Counted from the stretch's first letter, positions 19,001 through 28,162 are shown. The stretch is 64,000 bases of DNA from an uncultured Bacilli bacterium (GCA_934725985.1 CAKVCX010000001.1:496001-560000); one strand, 5' to 3'. A program made the numbers and translations. Notes: a model not told the origin generated them from the sequence alone.

Positions 19001-19255
19001 ATGAGAATCGATAAATTCCTAAAAGTATCTAGATTGGTAAAACGAAGAGAGGTTGCAAAGCAACTATGCGACGCTTCAAAGGTTTATGTAAATTCAAAAC
19101 CCGCTAAGGCTTCTACTGAAGTTAAAGAAGGCGATTTGCTTAAAATCATTCTTGGAAACAGGATTATTGAAGGCAAGATAAATTGCATTAAACCTTTTGC
19201 CAATAAAATTGATTCACAGGAAATGTTTACTTTCTTAAATGGACAAGGAGAATAA
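19001..19255 (+). CDS. S4-domain RNA-binding protein (RqcP/YabO-like)
   Basis: 84 residues, nearly all S4 domain: MRIDKFLKVSRLVKRREVAKQLCDASKVYVNSKPAK and then a basic strand. In Bacillus the protein in this position between mfd and tilS is RqcP (YabO), which acts with RqcH in adding alanine tails to stalled nascent chains on 50S subunits. Length and context match. Hsp15-type ribosome rescue is the alternative. There is no obvious ribosome site; TATTCT-like sequence sits close upstream, so a short leader is possible. Confidence 0.85.
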   Translation: MRIDKFLKVSRLVKRREVAKQLCDASKVYVNSKPAKASTEVKEGDLLKIILGNRIIEGKINCIKPFANKIDSQEMFTFLNGQGE

Positions 19256-19257
19256 CT

Positions 19258-20526
19258 ATGCTAGATTACAAATTTGATAATTCATCTTCTTATTTGGTTG
19301 CTGGTACTTTTGGGTCTGACTCCATGGCTTTAATTGACATGATGATTAAAGAAGGAGTAAAGCCGATAGTTTGTTCCATAAATTATCATAAATTCGAGGG
19401 GTCTGATTCTGATTTTGCTTCTTTAAAAAGCTATTGTGAGAAAAATGGGCTTGTCTTTGAAGGATTAGATACAGATTCTTTACCAGAAGAAGAAAAATAT
19501 CATCAAGGTGATTTTAAAGAATGGGCAAGGAAACTTCGTTATGCTTTTTTTAAGAAGATATATGACAAATATAATGCTTCGGCTTTGTTTGTCGCACATC
19601 AACAAGATGATTTGATTGAGACCTATCTATTACAAAAGCAAAGAAAAAGACGTTTGGCTCATTATGGGCTTTCTCCTATTTCTACTGTTAATTCCATGGT
19701 AGTAGTTAGACCGTTATTGAATTATTCAAAATCAGATTTGCAAGAATATGACGAGGAAAATCATGTGCCTTTTTCTGCTTCTACCTCAAAAATGGAAGAT
19801 GAGCATATGAAAAATTCAATTAGAAAAGATATCATTTCAAAAATGAGCGAGATTGATAGGGAAAATGTGCTTGATGAAATGCGTTTAGCCAATGACGAGA
19901 CTATTGGCTTGCAAAGAAGCATTAACCGTACGATTGAGGAAGGCGATGAATTAGATATTAGGGCCCTTATTGCTTTGCCTGAGGATGGCTTTGTTAGCGC
20001 GATTACTAAATTAGTTTCATCCGCCCCAGAAAAGATTTCTTTAAAAGCAAAAGATTTTTCAGCCATTAGGGCATTTTGCTTAGCCCCTCAGCCTAATCTA
20101 TCCATGAAACTAAAGGGCTCTACTTATTTAATTAAAGAATATGATGTTATTACAATTGGACATCATCCTGACGAATTGCCGTATTCTTATGTTTTGGAAA
20201 AACCAGGAAAATTAGATACTCCTTATTTTGAATTAGATTTTTCTATGGGAGCAGAAGATAGAAACATTACAAGTGAGGATTATCCCATTACTATTCGTAG
20301 CGTTCTTCCTGGCGATAATTATGTGGTTCATGGTTATCTTGAACCAGTTAGAAGATTGTATTCTATTTGGAAGATGCCTATACAAATTAGATATACTTGG
20401 CCCGTCTTTGTTAATAAAGATGGTAAAATAATCTATGTCCCTCGTTTTAGGTTAGTTTTTAGGGAATACCACACTTCCATATTAAGAATGAAAACAACAA
20501 TACAAGACAAAAACGATGCAATGTAG
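19258..20526 (+). CDS. tilS: tRNA(Ile)-lysidine synthase TilS-like, with a divergent PP-loop
   Basis: 422 residues. The N-terminal PP-loop ATPase is recognisable but altered: the usual SGGxDS reads TFGSDS (residues 16-21 region), and the usual AHHxDDxxET reads AHQQDDLIETYLLQ. SFSAST-like substrate residues and the C-terminal TilS domain (PYFELDFSM, ITIRSVLPGDNYVVHGYLEPVRRLY) follow. TilS adds lysine to the AUA-decoding tRNA(Ile) CAU anticodon and is essential in most bacteria. Position between the S4 gene and ftsH is the conserved TilS place. An AAGGAG site precedes the ATG. The altered loop deserves attention. Confidence 0.85.
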   Translation: MLDYKFDNSSSYLVAGTFGSDSMALIDMMIKEGVKPIVCSINYHKFEGSDSDFASLKSYCEKNGLVFEGLDTDSLPEEEKYHQGDFKEWARKLRYAFFKKIYDKYNASALFVAHQQDDLIETYLLQKQRKRRLAHYGLSPISTVNSMVVVRPLLNYSKSDLQEYDEENHVPFSASTSKMEDEHMKNSIRKDIISKMSEIDRENVLDEMRLANDETIGLQRSINRTIEEGDELDIRALIALPEDGFVSAITKLVSSAPEKISLKAKDFSAIRAFCLAPQPNLSMKLKGSTYLIKEYDVITIGHHPDELPYSYVLEKPGKLDTPYFELDFSMGAEDRNITSEDYPITIRSVLPGDNYVVHGYLEPVRRLYSIWKMPIQIRYTWPVFVNKDGKIIYVPRFRLVFREYHTSILRMKTTIQDKNDAM

Positions 20527-20527
20527 T

Positions 20528-20555
20528 TTGACTTAGTTTGAATTTAGTGTACATT
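20528..20555 (+). promoter_or_regulatory. Candidate sigma-A promoter of ftsH
   Basis: TTGACT at 20528-20533 and TACATT at 20550-20555 with a 16-base spacer, directly after the tilS stop and about 50 bases before the ftsH ATG. Confidence 0.45.
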
Positions 20556-20606
20556 TCCATAGCGCGTTAATTAGTTAGAAAAGAAAAAAGAAAAAGGAGT
20601 AAGAAT

Positions 20607-22727
20607 ATGAATGACGGAAAAGCCCCAAAGAAAAGTTTGTTCAGCTTTATATTGCCTTATTTGTTGATGGCCGTAACTGTTGGCTTGTTCATTTGGCTAA
20701 TTGTTTCTTCAATGGTAGGAAAAGGAGAGACTTGGGCAATTAGCGATCTTGATAATTATTTAGGATATTCAGCGACTGTTAAAGATGATGGGAGTGGCAA
20801 TCAGATTGCTACAATGTCTTATGAAGATTATAACCTTGTTGATAAGCGTGTTTATTATGTAGAAGCTAGCCAAGGATATAAAGTAGTAACCGTTAAGGGA
20901 AATTACATCGATAAGTCTAGCAATAAAAAAGGCACGTTTACCGTTCTTATTGATGAAAATTTATGGTCAGGACAAGGCGAGGGGTTTGCTACTACTACTT
21001 TTAAAGATGGCATTACTTACCAAGTCAGTCATGACTATTATTACGCGATATTTGATTATAGGATTCATGATACCTTGACCAATGCCTCAAATGTATCTGG
21101 CGGTTTAAAATTTAATGATGCCTTCCAAGTTTCTTGGTGGGATACATGGGGGCCGACTTTGATTTCGACTGCTATTTTGCTAGTTGTTGGGTTTATCATC
21201 TTCTCTAGATTAAGTTCATCGGTTTCCGGAATGAATAATTCGGCGTTGGGATTTAATAAATCGCCTGCAAAAAAAGCTACTTCTAAAGTGAAGTTTAACG
21301 ATGTTGCGGGATGTGATGAAGAAAAAGCCGAAATGGTTGAGCTCGTAGAATATTTAAAAGATCCAAAGAAGTATTCTAAATTTGGTGCAAGATTGCCTAA
21401 AGGCGTTCTTCTTATCGGCCCACCGGGAACCGGGAAAACTTTATTAGCTAAAGCCGTTGCTGGTGAAGCCGGAGTTCCTTTCTATTCTATTTCTGGTTCT
21501 GATTTTGTCGAGATGTATGTCGGCGTTGGTGCAGGACGTGTACGTGATTTGTTTAGAAAAGCAAAAGAAACCGCTCCATGTTTGATCTTTATTGATGAAA
21601 TTGATGCCGTTGGACGTCAAAGAGGAGCGGGACTAGGCGGAGGCAATGACGAAAGAGAACAAACTCTTAATCAATTGCTTGTTGAAATGGATGGGTTCGA
21701 GCCCAATTCCGGGATCCTTGTTATTGCCGCGACTAACCGTGATGATGTTCTTGACCCGGCCTTAAGAAGAGCGGGTAGATTTGATAGAACCATAACTGTT
21801 TCTCTTCCTGATAAAGCCGGCAGGGAAGCTATATTAAAAGTTCATGCCCGTAATAAAAAGATTGACCCAGCCGTTGATTTTGCTGCTTTGGCAAAAAGAA
21901 CAGTTGGTTTCTCTGGGGCTGATCTTGATAACGTTTTAAACGAAGCTGCTATTCTTGCCGTTAGAGAGAATAAGCCCGATATTGACATGGCAGATATAGA
22001 CGAAGCCATTGATAGAAGGATATCTGGACCTGCAAAATCTAGTAGATCTATGTCTCCAATGGAAAGAAAAGAAGTTGCTTATCATGAAGCAGGGCATGCT
22101 GTTATAGGCATTAATTTACCTTTCTCTGATAAAGTTCAAAAAATCACGATCATTCCTCGTGGCAATACGGGTGGACATGTCCTTATGACGCCAGAAGATG
22201 ACCGCTTCTTGCTTACTAAGAATGAATTGATTGCTAGGATTACTGGCTTATTAGGCGGGAGAACTTCAGAAGAAATCTTTTTCCAAGATGTCACAACTGG
22301 AGCTTCTAACGATATTCAAGAAGCTACTAGAATTGCTAGATTGATGGTAACTGAGTTAGGCATGTCTGAATTAGGGCCAATTCAATATGAAAAGGATACG
22401 GGTTCTGTTTTCTTAGGAAGAGATTACAATTCAACCCAAAAGAATTTCTCTACTCAAATTGCTTTTGAAATCGATAAAGCCGTCAGAAAGATTATCGATG
22501 AGGCCCATGAAAACGCTAGAAAACTTCTTTTAGAGCATAAAGACCAAGTAATTCTTATTGCCGAAACTCTTCTAGAAAAAGAAACCATAACGGCAGAAGA
22601 AATCGAATATCTTTGTAAGAATGGTTCTCTCCCAAAGCAAAATGATGCAGAACCTAATAAAGAAGAAACTTCCAAAAAGGAAGAAAAAACGGTTCCTAGC
22701 GAAGAGAAAACGGAAGAGTCTAAATAA
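20607..22727 (+). CDS. ftsH: ATP-dependent zinc metalloprotease FtsH
   Basis: 706 residues. Two membrane segments (about 11-33 and 183-205) flank an extracytoplasmic domain. Then comes the AAA+ module with GPPGTGKT (271-278), FIDEIDAVGRQRG and the second-region NRDDVLDPALRRAGRFDR, and the M41 protease with HEAGH (His493, Glu494, His497). The C-terminal tail is Lys/Glu-rich. FtsH degrades unassembled membrane proteins and short-lived regulators. The AAAGGAG site is strong. It closes the pth-mfd-tilS-ftsH run and is followed by a terminator. Confidence 0.97.
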   Translation: MNDGKAPKKSLFSFILPYLLMAVTVGLFIWLIVSSMVGKGETWAISDLDNYLGYSATVKDDGSGNQIATMSYEDYNLVDKRVYYVEASQGYKVVTVKGNYIDKSSNKKGTFTVLIDENLWSGQGEGFATTTFKDGITYQVSHDYYYAIFDYRIHDTLTNASNVSGGLKFNDAFQVSWWDTWGPTLISTAILLVVGFIIFSRLSSSVSGMNNSALGFNKSPAKKATSKVKFNDVAGCDEEKAEMVELVEYLKDPKKYSKFGARLPKGVLLIGPPGTGKTLLAKAVAGEAGVPFYSISGSDFVEMYVGVGAGRVRDLFRKAKETAPCLIFIDEIDAVGRQRGAGLGGGNDEREQTLNQLLVEMDGFEPNSGILVIAATNRDDVLDPALRRAGRFDRTITVSLPDKAGREAILKVHARNKKIDPAVDFAALAKRTVGFSGADLDNVLNEAAILAVRENKPDIDMADIDEAIDRRISGPAKSSRSMSPMERKEVAYHEAGHAVIGINLPFSDKVQKITIIPRGNTGGHVLMTPEDDRFLLTKNELIARITGLLGGRTSEEIFFQDVTTGASNDIQEATRIARLMVTELGMSELGPIQYEKDTGSVFLGRDYNSTQKNFSTQIAFEIDKAVRKIIDEAHENARKLLLEHKDQVILIAETLLEKETITAEEIEYLCKNGSLPKQNDAEPNKEETSKKEEKTVPSEEKTEESK

Positions 22728-22741
22728 TAATTGGCAATAGT

Positions 22742-22776
22742 AAAGCCATCTAGCAATTAAGCAGGTGGCTTTTTTC
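22742..22776 (+). terminator. Intrinsic terminator after ftsH
   Basis: Stem AAAGCCATCT with AGGTGGCTTT around an 11-base loop, followed by T residues, 15 bases after the ftsH stop. Confidence 0.8.
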
Positions 22777-22839
22777 GTTTATATTTGGTCTTTTATTGAC
22801 TATTTATGATATTTTTAGCATTTTGAGTATTTTTATTCT

Positions 22840-22848
22840 TGCTATAAT
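22840..22848 (+). promoter_or_regulatory. Extended -10 promoter of the second GH78 gene
   Basis: TGCTATAAT gives an extended -10 (TG-N-TATAAT) 34 bases before the ATG at 22883; no good -35 at standard spacing. Confidence 0.5.
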
Positions 22849-22882
22849 TTTTTGGTAACGATTGTATAGAAAGGATGTATCT

Positions 22883-25126
22883 ATGTTCTCATCTAATTTT
22901 GTCTCTAGAAGCAAGGAATACGCAACTTTTGTAAAATTTGTTCCTGCTCCATATTTTAGAAAAACATTTTATTTAGAAAAAATAAAAGGCAATGAAAAAG
23001 TAATTATATCCGGCTTAGGTTTTTATAGATTTTGGGTTAATGGAAAGGAAATAACAAAAGGATTGCTTTCTCCTTATATCTCTAATCCGGACGATATAAT
23101 TTATTACGATGAATATGATGTTTCTTCTTATTTAGTAAACGGAAAAAATGTTTTTGCCTTTATGCTTGGTAATGGTTTTTTAAATAATCCAGGCGGCAAG
23201 GTTTGGAATTTTGACAAAGCAAGATTTAGATCCGCTCCGAAATTAGCTTTTTCTTTTGAGATAGACAATAAAACTATTTTCGAGGCCGATGAAAGTATAA
23301 AAAGTGCTCCATCACCTCTTTTATTCGATGATTATAGGGCTGGCGAATATTATGATGCTAGAAAAGAAATAAAGAATTGGAATCAAGTCGATTTCGATGA
23401 TTCTTCTTGGGACAATGCCATAAAAGTAGACGCTCCATTAGGAGAAGCTAGATTAGTAAAGGCAAATCCAGTTGTAAAATTAGAAGAAATAAAACCTATC
23501 GAAATAAGAAAAGTAGGCTTAGGGTATTTATATGTGTTTCCTATTAATCTATGCGGCATTTTTAGATTAAAAATAAATTCAAAAAAAGGAAAAAGGATAT
23601 CTATTGATTTTGGTGAGAGACTATTAGAAGGCGATTTGGATATGACAAATATAAGCTTTGGAGCAAGGACTCCAAAGGATTTTGTTCAGCATCTTGAATA
23701 TATAACTTCAGGGGAAGGGGACGAAACATACGAACCATCTTTTAGCTATTATGGATTTGGCTATGCTAAGGTTACTGGAATTGAAGATAACGAAGCTACG
23801 TTAGACTTATTGACAATGATTAGAATCCGTTCTAATTATGATCGTGTTGGTAGCTTTTCTTGTTCAAACAAAACAATAAATAGACTGGAAGAAATGGCTA
23901 TTAATTCCATGGATTCTAATATTGTTTATTTTCCAACCGACTGCCCACACAGGGAGAAAAATGGTTGGACAGGCGATATAGCTTTGTCTACTGATTATCT
24001 ATGTTATCACGCGAATCTATCGTTAGATTTAAAAGAATGGTTAAATAACGTTAGAAAAGCGCAAACTAAAGAAGGAGTTTTGCCAGGGATAATCCCAACT
24101 ACAGGCTGGGGCTTTGCTTGGGGGAATGGGCCAGCCTGGGATGAGGCTTTGACTAATGCGGTTTTCTTTTCTTATCAGTATGAAGGTGATGAAGAAATTG
24201 TTTTAGAAAACGAAGAAGCCATGATTAGATATTTAAATTATTCAAAAACAAGATTAGACAAAGATGGTCTAGCTAGTTATGGTTTAGGTGATTGGTGCGA
24301 AACTAAACGTATATCAGGCGATTTTCAAACCGATTTAAGAATAACGGATACTTTATCTTTAATAGAAATATGTTCTAACGAATCTAAACTATTCAATAGG
24401 CTAAATAGAAATAAGAGCAAACAATTTGTAGATGAATATCGTGACCAACTTATAGCTTCATTTAGGAAATTTTTTATCGAAGATAAGCATTTTAAAAAAG
24501 AATATATGACCCAAACAGCCTTGGCCATGGCTATGGAAATAGGTGTTATAAATGAAGACGAAATTGATAATTTTTATGAAGATTTAATCAATTTAATTCA
24601 TCAAAATAACGACCATTTCCAAGTAGGCGTATTAGGGGCGAGACGTTTGTTTAGGGTTTTGGCTAAAAAAGATATTAACCTTGCTTTAAAATTAATGATT
24701 CAAGATAGTTATCCTTCTTTTGGCTATTGGGAAAAAATGGGCTTAACTGCCTTGCCAGAAGAATTCCAAATGGAATTTGAAATGAAAAAAGACGGATCTA
24801 TAGAACCGAAAAATCCAAATGACCGGCCTGATATTTCCTCATTAAATCATCATTTCTGGGGTGATTTTACGATGGTATTTATTCGTTATGTAGCCGGATT
24901 GAATATTAACGATAATTTAGACGATTCCGTGCTTATCGACCCTATATTCCCTGAAGCAGTTTCTTTTGCAAAAGCCGAAAGAGATTTTAAAGGAGAAAAA
25001 GTAGGGGTTAAGTGGTTTAAGGAAAACAACAAGTATGTAGTTGAGTATCTAAAAACTAATAAAATAAAAGTCAATGTCATTGAAAAGTGCAATGTGATTT
25101 ATAAAGAAGTTGATTCGTTGGAATAA
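22883..25126 (+). CDS. Glycoside hydrolase family 78 protein (alpha-L-rhamnosidase)
   Basis: 747 residues from the ATG at 22883, which has AGAAAGGA 7 bases before it (a TTG-initiated extension to 22862 has none). N-terminal beta-sandwich: ISGLGFYRFWVNGKEITKG, LSPYISNPDD, then YFPTDCPHREKNGWTGD, the GH78 catalytic signature, and YGLGDWCE plus an aromatic-rich active site. No signal peptide, so it likely acts on imported rhamnosides. It is closer to canonical GH78 than the gene at 2784. It stands alone with its own promoter; no transporter gene is adjacent. Confidence 0.88.
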   Translation: MFSSNFVSRSKEYATFVKFVPAPYFRKTFYLEKIKGNEKVIISGLGFYRFWVNGKEITKGLLSPYISNPDDIIYYDEYDVSSYLVNGKNVFAFMLGNGFLNNPGGKVWNFDKARFRSAPKLAFSFEIDNKTIFEADESIKSAPSPLLFDDYRAGEYYDARKEIKNWNQVDFDDSSWDNAIKVDAPLGEARLVKANPVVKLEEIKPIEIRKVGLGYLYVFPINLCGIFRLKINSKKGKRISIDFGERLLEGDLDMTNISFGARTPKDFVQHLEYITSGEGDETYEPSFSYYGFGYAKVTGIEDNEATLDLLTMIRIRSNYDRVGSFSCSNKTINRLEEMAINSMDSNIVYFPTDCPHREKNGWTGDIALSTDYLCYHANLSLDLKEWLNNVRKAQTKEGVLPGIIPTTGWGFAWGNGPAWDEALTNAVFFSYQYEGDEEIVLENEEAMIRYLNYSKTRLDKDGLASYGLGDWCETKRISGDFQTDLRITDTLSLIEICSNESKLFNRLNRNKSKQFVDEYRDQLIASFRKFFIEDKHFKKEYMTQTALAMAMEIGVINEDEIDNFYEDLINLIHQNNDHFQVGVLGARRLFRVLAKKDINLALKLMIQDSYPSFGYWEKMGLTALPEEFQMEFEMKKDGSIEPKNPNDRPDISSLNHHFWGDFTMVFIRYVAGLNINDNLDDSVLIDPIFPEAVSFAKAERDFKGEKVGVKWFKENNKYVVEYLKTNKIKVNVIEKCNVIYKEVDSLE

Positions 25127-25129
25127 AAA

Positions 25130-25600
25130 TAGTTTTGAGAAATAAAGCCATTGTGATGTAAGAAGACTTTTTTATTTCTTAAGTTAACTAAAACCCGGAA
25201 CAATATTTATTTTATTTAACTTTCCTTGCCTTTTTTGAACGTTTAGCAAGGTGACAAAATATGCATTTACATAAGAGACATGAACTTTATTGTTAGTAGC
25301 TTTTTTAGTGTAATTATCTAATATTGATTCTATTTAATTAATTTTTAAAAATATTTCAAGAAGGTAATAAAAGTACTTTTATAATGCAATAATGCAATGC
25401 AAAACCATCTAGGCAAAAAGGATTTGCATTAACGCATTTTTTATCTAAAAAGCTTTTGCCATAAAAAATGAAATGATATTGTTTTTTTCTTTGAAAAGAA
25501 AAAACTTACTGATTATATTTAAAATGGAATTAAGTGGGGTGAAATGGTGCTTGTTAGGCTGATTTCATTACTTTTAAGCATGATTTAACATCTGCTTTTT
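25130..25600. other. AT-rich intergenic region, no gene
   Basis: About 540 bases between GH78 and the first DUF4417 cassette. It holds two hairpins (listed separately) and no convincing reading frame. A 14-codon frame near 25543 is too short and badly spaced from GGGGTG to be called. No inverted termini or target duplications were seen by eye. Confidence 0.5.
25392..25442 (+). terminator. Terminator-like hairpin in the intergenic region
   Basis: ATGC-AATGCAAA pairs with TTTGCATT-GCAT across an 18-base loop, with an AAC bulge, followed by six T. It is 265 bases beyond the GH78 stop, so either the transcript has a long 3' end or it ends an unannotated RNA. AATGC is repeated in tandem just before. 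Confidence 0.5.
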
Positions 25601-25607
25601 GTTTTTT

Positions 25608-25630
25608 AAAAATGGGTAGAGACCATTTTT
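25608..25630 (-). terminator. Terminator of the first DUF4417 cassette
   Basis: Stem AAAAATGG with CCATTTTT and a 7-base loop, about 40 bases after the last cassette stop on the minus strand. T residues on the minus-strand 3' side are partly in the stem. Confidence 0.6.
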
Positions 25631-25671
25631 CCTCGTGACACATTTTATATATTTTTTTAAAAAAATTATTT

Positions 25672-26202
25672 TTACTCTCTTTTTAAAATTATAGATAAAG
25701 AAGTGCCATCAAAATTATCGCCCCAACCGTTTCTTTCTTTGAAAGTGGAGAAACTAATTATTTTGATACTGGGCAATTCGACTTGATATTTTTTTAACAA
25801 ATTTATAATTTCGAACAAACAATCGATGCTTTCTTTGCCAAAACTTGGAATTAGTGTATTTTCGTATATTGTTAGGAAATCAAAAAGCGAAGAAAAACAA
25901 ACGTTTGAAATATCTTTTATGTCTTCGAACAATTTGTAATAAAATTCAAAATCAATTTCGTTAATAATGAAGAAATTTTCTTTATCGAAAACGGTTGATC
26001 GAAACAATGAATCGCTTTTTAAATCGCTGACAAATTCACTTATTTTATTCCAATTCGCGCTTTTTGTTCCCGTCCAAAGAAATTTGAATATTCTGGTAAA
26101 ATTCTTTTTAGGAAATTTTTTTGCGAACAAGTATTCAATGCAAAGAAGAGCATAGGCATATCTTCCTATCATTGAAATGTTTTTAAAATCTTCTTTCTTC
26201 AT
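25672..26202 (-). CDS. Putative immunity protein of cassette 1
   Basis: 176 residues, no signal peptide or membrane segment, rich in Phe, Ile, Lys and Asp/Glu. Helical N-terminus GRYAYALLCIEYLFAKKF, a Trp-containing segment FLWTGTKSANWNKISEFV, and C-terminal SFSTFKERNGWGDNFDGTSLSIIL. I do not recognise a family with certainty. Its ATG lies one base after the stop of the deaminase-like gene, so the two are translated together. Being the small unrelated gene directly behind a toxin-like gene makes an immunity role the natural inference. No homology to the corresponding gene of cassette 2 is visible, as expected if each immunity matches its toxin. Confidence 0.6.
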   Translation of the reverse strand: MKKEDFKNISMIGRYAYALLCIEYLFAKKFPKKNFTRIFKFLWTGTKSANWNKISEFVSDLKSDSLFRSTVFDKENFFIINEIDFEFYYKLFEDIKDISNVCFSSLFDFLTIYENTLIPSFGKESIDCLFEIINLLKKYQVELPSIKIISFSTFKERNGWGDNFDGTSLSIILKRE

Positions 26203-26203
26203 A

Positions 26204-26698
26204 TTATTTTATCCATCCCGAGTTGTTACTTTTTACTTTGCCTTTGAAAGCATATGTGCAATTTTCGCAAGAAGGCTTTGGCTCAAACATCTTTTTCTTT
26301 GTTGCACTTATTGTATAAATATGGAGATCCTTAAGTTTCGATCCTCCGTTCAAAGCATTGTTTATTGCATCGCATTCTGCGCAATTGGTGAGTGGGAATT
26401 GATTTAAACTATTTTTTGGTAGTATGCTCTGCAATATTAAATTAATTGGAGCGTTGTTGAGCTCAATCCCACGATTGTATCCATAATATATTTTACCTGT
26501 ATTTTCGTCATATGCCAAAGAAACGGTATTAACAATTTTTTGAATTTTTTTATTAGCTCCATTTAATAGTTTTTTCGCATATTCTATAACTAGTTGCCTC
26601 TGTAAAGAAGGAATTGTGCCTTTTGAATACTTTGTCCCTTTGGTTCCGTTTTCAATTGTTTTTCTATTGCTAAAATGACCGCTATAACCTTTGCTCAT
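26204..26698 (-). CDS. Small deaminase-like toxin with GTKYSK N-terminal segment (cassette 1)
   Basis: 164 residues. The C-terminal part has the zinc-deaminase pattern: CAE at 106-108 (LTNCAECDAINNAL) and PSCENC with Cys144 and Cys147, plus the strand KLKDLHIYTIS between them. This is the YwqJ-like nucleic-acid/nucleotide deaminase arrangement known from bacterial polymorphic toxins. The first ~30 residues are Gly/Ser/Lys-rich (SKGYSGHFSNRK) and contain GTKYSK at 21-26, shared with the toxin of cassette 2. No signal peptide. It overlaps the DUF4417 stop by ATGA, with CGGAG 9 bases upstream. A free-standing tRNA or nucleoside deaminase is less likely given the context. Confidence 0.68.
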   Translation of the reverse strand: MSKGYSGHFSNRKTIENGTKGTKYSKGTIPSLQRQLVIEYAKKLLNGANKKIQKIVNTVSLAYDENTGKIYYGYNRGIELNNAPINLILQSILPKNSLNQFPLTNCAECDAINNALNGGSKLKDLHIYTISATKKKMFEPKPSCENCTYAFKGKVKSNNSGWIK

Positions 26699-27411
26699 AA
26701 TTTATTACTCCGGTAACGCTGCTCTGCTGAACTAGGAAATGTTGCAATTTTTATACCCATTAATTCTGCTTTTTTGAAACATGGATAATTTGAGGAACCA
26801 TAAACAATTATTTCTTTAGGATTTAATGTTTCTATCATTCTCCAAAACCCTTCAATAAATTGATCGCGATTTTCTCTTCGCTTTAATTGACTTGCAACCG
26901 TCCCAATGGCTACTATGCTGTTTTTCGGAATCCCTTCAAAACAATATGCATAATTATTAGAAGGGTCCCACCTAACGTTATTGATTACTTCCAATTCGTG
27001 TTTCCCTGCTATGTAGCCAAATGCCCTCATCCTATAAGTGTTGTAGAGTTTCAATGGTTCTGGAAAATCTAGATAAGTTGAAAAGTCCGGCGTTATAAGC
27101 CCTCGAAAATGTTTAAGAATTTTTAATGTCCGCCCTATATGGCTCCAAATATTATTAATTCCTCTATCGAATTTATAATCATCTATTGAGAAAATAACAA
27201 AAGCATTAATTAAATAGGTATTATGTCTTTTTTTCATTTCTTTGCGGTGAATGTTTAAAGCTTCTTCAAAAGTGATGATATTGTCTGGGGTTCCCTTGGC
27301 TGTTGTTGGGCAAAAAGGAATGTCGAATTTTCCAAAAGAGCATTCTTTTAGGTAAGATGCATTCCAAATATCTTTGCATCCTTTTCTAATTTTTAATTGC
27401 GTGTTAATCAT
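26695..27411 (-). CDS. DUF4417 protein (cassette 1)
   Basis: 238 residues, soluble. It shares with the 47321-48052 protein the runs NVRW, YCF(E/D)GI, a GF..M...L.PK.I..YG segment and TPDFS/TPDYS, so the two are clear homologues of the phage- and island-associated DUF4417 family, whose function is unknown. It is the first gene of a three-gene minus-strand unit and is followed with a 4-base overlap by a toxin-like gene. A GAAAGG site lies 10 bases before the ATG. It faces a divergent XRE regulator across 160 bases. A role in handling, activating or delivering the toxin is inference only. Confidence 0.72.
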   Translation of the reverse strand: MINTQLKIRKGCKDIWNASYLKECSFGKFDIPFCPTTAKGTPDNIITFEEALNIHRKEMKKRHNTYLINAFVIFSIDDYKFDRGINNIWSHIGRTLKILKHFRGLITPDFSTYLDFPEPLKLYNTYRMRAFGYIAGKHELEVINNVRWDPSNNYAYCFEGIPKNSIVAIGTVASQLKRRENRDQFIEGFWRMIETLNPKEIIVYGSSNYPCFKKAELMGIKIATFPSSAEQRYRSNKL

Positions 27412-27571
27412 AATAATTTACCTTTCGCCATTAATTTATGATTAAATTTGCTAAGGAGGAATTTTTCTTATTTTCTTAAAAAACAGTTTTATTTGTTTGC
27501 AGTTTTTATTATTAAAAAAGATAATATTATTCGAATTAATAATTATTAAAATCTAAAAGTGAGTATTTTGT

Positions 27572-28162
27572 ATGGGCGAAACTATATTTGATCGCATTGG
27601 AAGCAATCTTCAAAAAGCAAGAGAGAAAAAGGGCCTCACTTTGTCCTCTTTATCTAAAAAATGTGGCATCGCAGAATCTAATTTATGCGGCTATGAAGGG
27701 GGGAATAGTATGAGCTTAAAAACTTTTATTAAAATTGTAAATGCACTCGATGTGTCGTTCGATTCGATTTTAAGTGGGACAAAAATTATCTATTTTGGAG
27801 ATGATAAATTTAATTCGAATAGCGAAAACGTTGCTAATGCAATCGAATACCTTTACGAAAATAAGTTAATTGAAAGAAAGAGAATATCGGAGGAATACCC
27901 CACGGGTGTGGGCACTTATAATGGGAATGGTATATATTCATTTGTTGAACCCAGCCTTTTAGAGGCTTCAAGAACATTGTCTGATTCTTCGCCTTATAAT
28001 GCTGTATTATTTAAGTACCCTTATTGCATTGCGGTGCTGCGTTATATTTCATCTTTAGAAAAGAATGTTAATCTTGTCGAAAAGGAAAATGAGAAAAATT
28101 TACTTTTTAAAGTTCAAAAGGCAATACTGGTTAATGAATTAAAAAAGTATAAGAGTAAATGA
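27572..28162 (+). CDS. XRE-family helix-turn-helix regulator
   Basis: 196 residues. Residues about 9-63 form a Cro/C1 HTH: IGSNLQKAREKKGLTLSSLSKKCGIAESNLCGYEGGNSMSLKTFIKIVNALDVSFDSIL. The remaining ~130 residues are of no recognised family (GVGTYNGNGIYSFVEPSLL in the middle, helical lysine-rich end). It is divergent from the DUF4417 cassette and likely controls it. The region between contains an imperfect palindrome centred on TTCGAA near 27530. The ribosome site is weak (GTGAG). Confidence 0.85.
   Translation: MGETIFDRIGSNLQKAREKKGLTLSSLSKKCGIAESNLCGYEGGNSMSLKTFIKIVNALDVSFDSILSGTKIIYFGDDKFNSNSENVANAIEYLYENKLIERKRISEEYPTGVGTYNGNGIYSFVEPSLLEASRTLSDSSPYNAVLFKYPYCIAVLRYISSLEKNVNLVEKENEKNLLFKVQKAILVNELKKYKSK

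Noticed and set aside
25552..25596. Small peptide gene MVLVRLISLLLSMI
   Set aside because: GGGGTG is too close to the ATG, the frame is 14 codons, and nothing supports expression.
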